A stretch of 64,000 nt of DNA from Pseudomonadota bacterium (GTDB lineage Bacteria > Pseudomonadota > Alphaproteobacteria > Rhizobiales > Xanthobacteraceae). Shown here one piece after another: positions 59,249 through 64,000 of the stretch. The stretch spans positions 24,704 through 88,703 of the forward strand of contig JAEWJH010000021.1 of the NCBI GenBank assembly GCA_023386635.1. The letters run 5' to 3'. The notes beneath the pieces were generated by a model. That model was given only the letters and a program-made list of their open reading frames with translations. It made no database searches and was not told the DNA's origin. A program made the translations under genes and the position numbers. The stretch's first letter is position 1; each line of letters starts with the position of its first letter.

Positions 59249-59276
59249 AAACTGTAATGCGCCGCGCCGGCAACGG

Positions 59277-59840
59277 GTGTATGCTTGCGCAAAACTCTGC
59301 CGAACATTGCCTTGCTTATCGAAACAGCCCCTGCACGATTTATCCTGCAGGAAGCACCAAAAAGCACCACTGATCACATTCAAACGACACCGAAGGCGGC
59401 ACCCACTGCGACCCGAACAGCATATCTGGAGCAGCGCTGCGATCGTTTGCTTCTCGGCGCTGTGTATCGCTGCCGTGTTCGTACTGGAGCATTTTCGCTC
59501 CCTCCCTGCTGAACTTGAGTTTATTGACCTGGCGCTTCTGGGGCTGGCCACCCTGCGCGTGATCCACCTGCTCACCTACGACAAAATGTTTGGACCGATC
59601 CGGGAATCCTTCATGGATGGCTCCGGACCGACTCTGCGGAAGGCTGCGCGTGGCTGGCGGCGGCTCGTGTGCGAACTCCTCGAGTGCCTTTGGTGCACAG
59701 GAATGTGGTCAAGTGTGCTCGTCCTGACGGCTTATCTCGTCAGCCCCATCTCCCGCTTTTTCGTCATTGTGCTAGCCGTCGCGGGCCTCGGCTCGCTGCT
59801 CCAGGTGTTGTCCAAGGGAATTGCGGCCAGGATCAAATGA
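59277..59840 (+). CDS. DUF1360 membrane protein
   Basis: C-terminal ~110 residues match DUF1360: LALLGLATLRVIHLLTYDKMFG, a loop, then ECLWCTGMWSSVLVL, with hydrophobic helices at ~52-72, 80-98, 143-158 and 160-178. The first ~50 residues are Arg/His-rich and unconserved, so the real start may be internal; the GTG used is the first in the frame. Function unknown; such proteins (including YesK/CsbA-like sporulation proteins in Firmicutes) are membrane-bound. Confidence 0.7.
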   Translation: MYACAKLCRTLPCLSKQPLHDLSCRKHQKAPLITFKRHRRRHPLRPEQHIWSSAAIVCFSALCIAAVFVLEHFRSLPAELEFIDLALLGLATLRVIHLLTYDKMFGPIRESFMDGSGPTLRKAARGWRRLVCELLECLWCTGMWSSVLVLTAYLVSPISRFFVIVLAVAGLGSLLQVLSKGIAARIK

Positions 59841-60096
59841 GAGCTCCGCGCCCGGCACTCGGGATGCGGCAATGATCCGCGTGGAAGCGGCCTGGAAACA
59901 TTCAAAATATATGCTTCGCACGATAGTGTACGTTCCATCCCGACATTGAATAACTTTGACTCACCCGAAGCGGGTACGCGTTTCGCGAGGAAATGTCGTG
60001 CGCGGGGCCTCGTCGCTGGCTCCGCGGGGATGTGTCCGTGCCAGGCACCGCACACCCGGAAGAAGCCTTCAACTCGATCCTTTTCGATGAACTACG

Positions 60097-60122
60097 GGAA
60101 CGAAATCTCCTTCGAGCAGGTT
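60097..60122 (+). promoter_or_regulatory. general-stress (EcfG-type) promoter, near-consensus
   Basis: GGAAC (60097-60101), 17 bases, GGTT (60119-60122), 42 bases before the DUF3618 gene. The last box differs from CGTT by one base. The rest of the 323-bp gap after the DUF1360 gene contains nothing recognised. Confidence 0.55.
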
Positions 60123-60163
60123 GTTATGCGCGCACTCAACAGGTGGCGTAGGGAAAAGCAATC

Positions 60164-61222
60164 ATGGGCGTGGATAGATCGATCGACGAATTGCGCCGCG
60201 AATCCGAACAAACGCGAGCGGTATTAGCGGCCACGGTGACTGAGTTACGGGATCGCAGCGGGGCCGTTGCCAGCGATGTGAAGACGCTTCTCAGCCCCAC
60301 GCACATCAAACAAGAAATCCGGAGCTATATTCGGGAAGAGCGCGAAAGCGTAACCCGGGCCGTGCGGCGCAAGATGCGGGAGAATCCGTTGCAGACCGCA
60401 GCGGTCGGCGCCGCGCTCGCTTACCCGGCCCTCGGTTTGTTACGAGCCATTCCAGGACCGCTCTGGCTGATCGCGGGGGGCTTATTCCTTACCACCGACC
60501 GCGGCCGACAAGCGACTAGCGAAGCCAAAGTCAAAATCGACGGTATGATTCAAAGCGGAAGCGATGCGTTGAGTCATGCCAGTGACGCGCTTCAGTCCGA
60601 AGTTACCGAACGCCTCGGCCAGGCCCGGACTGAAATGCACGAAGTGGGTGAGGCCGTCGCCACGGCGGCCGGCTCGTTGAAAGACCAGGCACGTACCGCT
60701 TTTCATGATGCGAAAGATACGCTTGGCGCTGCAGCTGCGGAGGTGCCGACGATGGCCGCACAAGCGGGCGATGCTCTATCCCGGGCCAGACCAAACGCCG
60801 GTGCCGTCGACGTCGATCCCCATCACGCATCGGCACCTGCTGCGGTCAAGAACTTCGTTCAGGACTACCCGCTGGTGGTTGCCGGCCTGGGCGCAGCGCT
60901 CGGAATTTTTCTAGCCGCGTCGATTCCATCTTCAGAGGCGGAAAACCGATTGTTCGGTGCCGGCAGTGACAAGCTGAAGGCCCGGGCGCGGCAGGCAGCA
61001 AACGACGGTCTCGAAAAAGCCGGCGACTTCGCTTCCGAAGCGATCGAGGCCACGACAGCGGCTGTCGTCCGCGAAGGCCTCAATGCCAGCGGAGTCAAAA
61101 CCGCGGTCAGCAAAGTGTCTGACGGCGTCATCGCTGTCGCCGAACGCGGGGTCAATGCCGCGATGGGTCGGCCCGCTATACCGTCTTCATCTCCCGGCCC
61201 TCGGGCCAGCGAAAGGAATTGA
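60164..61222 (+). CDS. DUF3618-containing membrane-associated protein
   Basis: A 352-residue protein. The N-terminal SIDELRRESEQTRAVLAATVTELRDR is DUF3618, followed by MRENPLQTAAVGAALAYPALGLL with a hydrophobic span (~residues 75-110). A long Ala-rich helical region then resembles LEA/apolipoprotein-like coiled segments. A second span is near residue 240 (YPLVVAGLGAALGIFLAAS), followed by more amphipathic helices. First of four adjacent genes of similar style, probably stabilising the membrane under stress. Confidence 0.85.
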   Translation: MGVDRSIDELRRESEQTRAVLAATVTELRDRSGAVASDVKTLLSPTHIKQEIRSYIREERESVTRAVRRKMRENPLQTAAVGAALAYPALGLLRAIPGPLWLIAGGLFLTTDRGRQATSEAKVKIDGMIQSGSDALSHASDALQSEVTERLGQARTEMHEVGEAVATAAGSLKDQARTAFHDAKDTLGAAAAEVPTMAAQAGDALSRARPNAGAVDVDPHHASAPAAVKNFVQDYPLVVAGLGAALGIFLAASIPSSEAENRLFGAGSDKLKARARQAANDGLEKAGDFASEAIEATTAAVVREGLNASGVKTAVSKVSDGVIAVAERGVNAAMGRPAIPSSSPGPRASERN

Positions 61223-61224
61223 AC

Positions 61225-61737
61225 ATGAGCGATCTACACTCTGAAGCGCGCGGCCTCGCCGAACGGGCAAAAGATGTTGTCGGGGACGTAAAGGCCAAAG
61301 GCTCGGAAATCACTGGCGAGGTTAGCCGCGTCGCAACTAACATCGCGAAAGACAATATCGCGCAGGTGCAGACTGCCACTCGCGAACTCGCAAGCAAGGC
61401 CCAGAATAAAGTCGAGGAAACCATAACACAGCGCAAATCGGTGGGTGCCGACTATATCGGGTCGATCGCTCAGGCCACAGAGCATGCGGCTGAAGCGTTT
61501 ACGCCCGATTTGCCGCAAGCCGCGCATTATATTCGTCTTGCGTCCAAGCAGATGCAGGAGGCGGCGGACACTCTGCGCGAACGGAACGTGCGAGAACTGG
61601 TCGGCAACGTACAGGGTTTTGCGCGAAAGCAGCCCACGTTGTTCTTCGGGGGCGCCGTGATTTTGGGCTTCGCGGCGCTTCGATTCCTCAAAAGCGCATC
61701 GCCGGCTCAGAACAACGCACCAAAGCACGAAGGATAA
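61225..61737 (+). CDS. Ala-rich helical membrane-anchored protein (YqjD/phasin-like)
   Basis: A 170-residue protein with long amphipathic helices (residues 1-120) and one C-terminal hydrophobic span (QPTLFFGGAVILGFAALRFL), the layout of ElaB/YqjD-type and 'nutrient deprivation-induced' proteins. The ATG is 7 bases from AAGGA; a TTG two codons before is too close. Part of the DUF3618 operon. Confidence 0.8.
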   Translation: MSDLHSEARGLAERAKDVVGDVKAKGSEITGEVSRVATNIAKDNIAQVQTATRELASKAQNKVEETITQRKSVGADYIGSIAQATEHAAEAFTPDLPQAAHYIRLASKQMQEAADTLRERNVRELVGNVQGFARKQPTLFFGGAVILGFAALRFLKSASPAQNNAPKHEG

Positions 61738-61742
61738 CCCCA

Positions 61743-62138
61743 ATGGGCCTGTCCGATGATCTGAATTCCATTCAACGGCTTGCCGGCGACACGGTCGAGC
61801 AATTCGGAAAGCTCGTCCAGCATGAAGCAAATCTGGCGCGCGCGGAATTAGCCCAGAAGATCAAACAAGCCGGGATTGGCGTCGGCTATATAGCCGCCGC
61901 TGGCATCCTGTGTGTTCCGGTGCTGATGATGCTGCTGCTGGCCTTTGCCCTGTGGCTCACCCAGATGGGTCTCTCACCTGTTACGGCCCATCTGGCCGCA
62001 GCCGGTGCCGGCGCCATTTGTTGCGGGATCTTCGCGCTGATCGGCTTTCGGGCTCTCGCGCCGGAACACCTTCGTCCCAAGGCGACGCTGCAACAACTCA
62101 AACGAGACGTCGAGACCGTAAAGGGCTTTGCAAAATGA
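61743..62138 (+). CDS. YqjE/phage-holin-superfamily membrane protein
   Basis: A 131-residue protein with an amphipathic N-terminus and two transmembrane helices (~residues 45-68 and 77-99), matching the Actinobacterial holin-X/YqjE group. No lysis genes are near, so it is a resident membrane protein, not a phage holin in function. Its stop overlaps the next ATG. Confidence 0.85.
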   Translation: MGLSDDLNSIQRLAGDTVEQFGKLVQHEANLARAELAQKIKQAGIGVGYIAAAGILCVPVLMMLLLAFALWLTQMGLSPVTAHLAAAGAGAICCGIFALIGFRALAPEHLRPKATLQQLKRDVETVKGFAK

Positions 62139-62845
62139 CGCATACCAACAAGACGTCGGTCGTCACGCGGATCAATGACGCGATCCTGGAAAATCCGCTG
62201 GCGGCGGGGCTGCTCGGCGCGGGTCTCGCCTGGATCATATTTGGCAACAGGGGCTTGAACGTGGCCCCGGGTCTGTCTGCGGTGACCAATCACGCGGGAT
62301 CGGCCCTCGACTATGCGGGCCGCACCGCCACGACAGGCGTGACGAAAGCCGCGAATGCAATTGGATCGGCGGCCCGTTCCGTGGGTACATCGGTCGGACA
62401 AGGGATCGATGACGCGCAGGCCGCGGCCGCTTCGCTCGTTCCCAATGGATGGGAGTCGGACGTGGCGCCTCACCTCGACTCCGGCGACAAAACGCAATCC
62501 CTCGCCGCCTCCGGGCGGGAGCAAGCCGCTAAGGTTCAATCCGCGGTGGCCGTCGTGCTCGAACGGCAGCCTCTTCTCCTCGGTGCGCTCGGCATCGCCA
62601 TCGGTGCGGGAATTGCCACCTCATTCAGAACGACGGACCCTGAAAGAGACTGGATGGGCGAAGCGAGCGCGGCTACACAAAAAGCGCTGAGTGATATTGC
62701 CGCGAACGCCGGCAACAGCGCGACGCATGTTCTCGAAGAAGTGAAGGATGAAGCGACAAAGCAGGGCCTGACGCCGGCGAACGCGCAGGAGGCCGTGCGG
62801 GCCGTAGGCCAACACATGAAGAACATGGCCACCCCGAGGGAATGA
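62135..62845 (+). CDS. DUF3618-operon membrane protein with two spans
   Basis: A 236-residue protein. Hydrophobic spans near residues 22-36 (AAGLLGAGLAWIIFG) and 148-165 (LLLGALGIAIGAGIATS), with Ala-rich amphipathic helices between and after. It resembles its operon neighbours in composition. The ATG overlaps the upstream stop (ATGA); the longer open frame upstream is in the wrong frame of the holin-like gene. Function unknown. Confidence 0.78.
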   Translation: MTHTNKTSVVTRINDAILENPLAAGLLGAGLAWIIFGNRGLNVAPGLSAVTNHAGSALDYAGRTATTGVTKAANAIGSAARSVGTSVGQGIDDAQAAAASLVPNGWESDVAPHLDSGDKTQSLAASGREQAAKVQSAVAVVLERQPLLLGALGIAIGAGIATSFRTTDPERDWMGEASAATQKALSDIAANAGNSATHVLEEVKDEATKQGLTPANAQEAVRAVGQHMKNMATPRE

Positions 62846-64000
62846 AAAAGGGCCAGCTTCAGAGGTCAAAGAGCTGGGCACCATCGAATTGTCAAACGAA
62901 TTCCATCCCCGCCAGCTGTCGCTCAGCGGCGGTTCAGCCGGCGGGAGTTGGCTTTTACCGTGCGAAACGCCGGACAAAGCCCCGCGGTCGTGATCTTCTG
63001 GAGGCCGCCCATGCCCTGTTAAATGACTCCAAGGGAGGTTTGCGACAGACCGTGCGAAACACGCTTGCGCCACTATCACAATCAGCATTTGCGCGATCAC
63101 TTCGGCCGGCGCGTCGGTGCGCAACTTCTCCGTTACGCGATGTCGGGCACTGTACCCGCCGAGCAACCCGCCGCAACACAGGCGGTGGTTTTAGCCTCCT
63201 TGCAGCGGTTGCTTGTGCTGAGGCGAGAATTTCAGGGGCCAATGGGCCCACCGCACTGCGGAGCTTGCCGCTCGAAGTTCGCCATACTGGCGATTTCAGC
63301 GCGCAAAAATCGCGCAGAGAATGTTTGTCGTGAAAAGACTGGGGGAACGAGATGGAGTCGAACCGGCGATCCGTACATCTCGAAATAGCCAGATTGCGAA
63401 TGCCAAGGCACCTCTCCGTAGTCGGGGCAGCAAGCGGACTGCGTAGCCAGCCGACAGAGATTTTGCCGGATTTTTTGCGTCAGATTGCACCGCTGTACGG
63501 CAGAGGGCGGCTGAGAGAACCTTAGAATTGGGAAAAGCGCCCCCCTTCGGGAGACTTTCCGGCCCCAGGAGACAGAGAAAGCGGACCGGCGGTTCATCCT
63601 CGAATAGTGGCGGAGCAAGAGAAGCCGTATTGTAACTTTTGTCTGCAGGGATCGCTATATCGCCCCGCGAGCCACCTCGATTGGCGCCGACAGACGCAAA
63701 TGCAGAGGTTGGCGCGGTGCATGCAAAGGCGGTGACGGTTATCTTTGCACACCAGACGAGATCAAGAGTCGGCTGACGGTGCCGGCCCGCAGCTGCAACG
63801 GCCGGACGGATCACGGCGGATTATGGCGCGGGAAAAAGCAGGTTAGCGGACGGCCTGACCCCCACTTTATTTCCGGGAAGCCCGGATACTCATAGTCCTA
63901 GGCTGAACCTATCTGACCGCCGCTGTTGGTGACAGGGGAAGCCTCTAGCGGTTCCGGTTGGGCGCATCATGGAGGGATACACGGAATATCTCTGCACCGC
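62846..64000. other. gene-poor 3' end of the window
   Basis: No gene can be supported in 1155 bp: open frames on both strands lack ribosome sites and recognisable motifs. One tRNA-like element is visible on the minus strand at about 63341-63375 (GGTTCGACTCC followed by GTTCCCCCA). Its T-stem does not pair properly and no cloverleaf could be built. CGAGATG (63348-63354) and CATCTCG (63376-63382) form a 7-bp inverted repeat around it. Confidence 0.5.

Noticed and set aside
61743..62138. Prophage lysis module
   Set aside because: Only a holin-superfamily membrane protein is present; no endolysin, spanin or phage structural genes.
63341..63420. Functional tRNA gene on the minus strand
   Set aside because: T-stem does not pair, and no D-arm or anticodon arm can be folded.

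Overview
The window looks like chromosomal DNA of a high-GC alphaproteobacterium, most likely Hyphomicrobiales (Bradyrhizobium, Rhodopseudomonas or Xanthobacteraceae type). Grounds: solute-binding-protein-rich catabolic islands (Liv ABC, TRAP, Bug, NitT/TauT), opgGH glucan synthesis, DUF3618 and YqjE-like membrane stress proteins, and promoters of the alphaproteobacterial general stress sigma factor type (GGAAC-N16-CGTT). No rRNA, tRNA, CRISPR array, phage or intact insertion sequence was recognised.

Region 1 (1-6720, +) is a start/stop-overlapping operon: livG (cut by the window edge), livF, an isocitrate-lyase-superfamily lyase, HyuB, HyuA and an isochorismatase-fold hydrolase. Region 2 (6.8-18.7 kb) is a CoA-thioester aromatic-type catabolic regulon: two acyl-CoA ligases, a Liv-type binding protein, a TetR regulator, three MaoC/hot-dog proteins, an SCP2-type thiolase, an aldehyde dehydrogenase, and a single PaaA/C-like diiron oxygenase with its own [2Fe-2S]/FAD reductase. 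Its three transcription units each carry a copy of one 20-bp palindrome (7481, 13240, 18717), the best candidate binding site of the local TetR protein. Between regions 2 and 3 lies a rearrangement scar: the tail of a solute-binding protein gene abuts a 5'-truncated protein-isoaspartate methyltransferase/erythromycin-esterase fusion.

Region 3 (20.9-32 kb) has two divergent units. On the minus strand are a VOC protein, an enolase-superfamily dehydratase, a Rieske dioxygenase (alpha and beta) and a TetR regulator. On the plus strand are a TRAP transporter and a three-subunit molybdenum hydroxylase. A repeated 16-mer lies at each end of the shared promoter region. Region 4 (44.7-32.0 kb, minus) is a LysR gene followed by about 12 tightly packed genes: acyl-CoA dehydrogenase, amidase, class III CoA-transferase, NitT/TauT ABC importer, PuuE-like deacetylase, SDR, MaoC, maleate-isomerase-like protein, FAD monooxygenase and Bug binding protein. 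Together with the adjacent Mo-hydroxylase this suggests breakdown of a nitrogen-containing or amide-bearing compound, but the substrate is not readable from sequence.

Region 5 (45-62.8 kb) is a stress and envelope region: small Gly/Ser-rich exported proteins, one with a 105-bp tandem repeat; opgG-opgH; a KaiC-like double ATPase with a hybrid histidine kinase; a manganese catalase fused to a YciF-type ferritin-like domain; a DUF1360 protein; and a four-gene DUF3618/holin-like membrane operon. Three stress-type promoters are seen at 46894, 48057 and 60097. Decayed pieces of a histidine kinase and an FMN-dependent dehydrogenase are also present. The last 1.15 kb holds no gene I can support.
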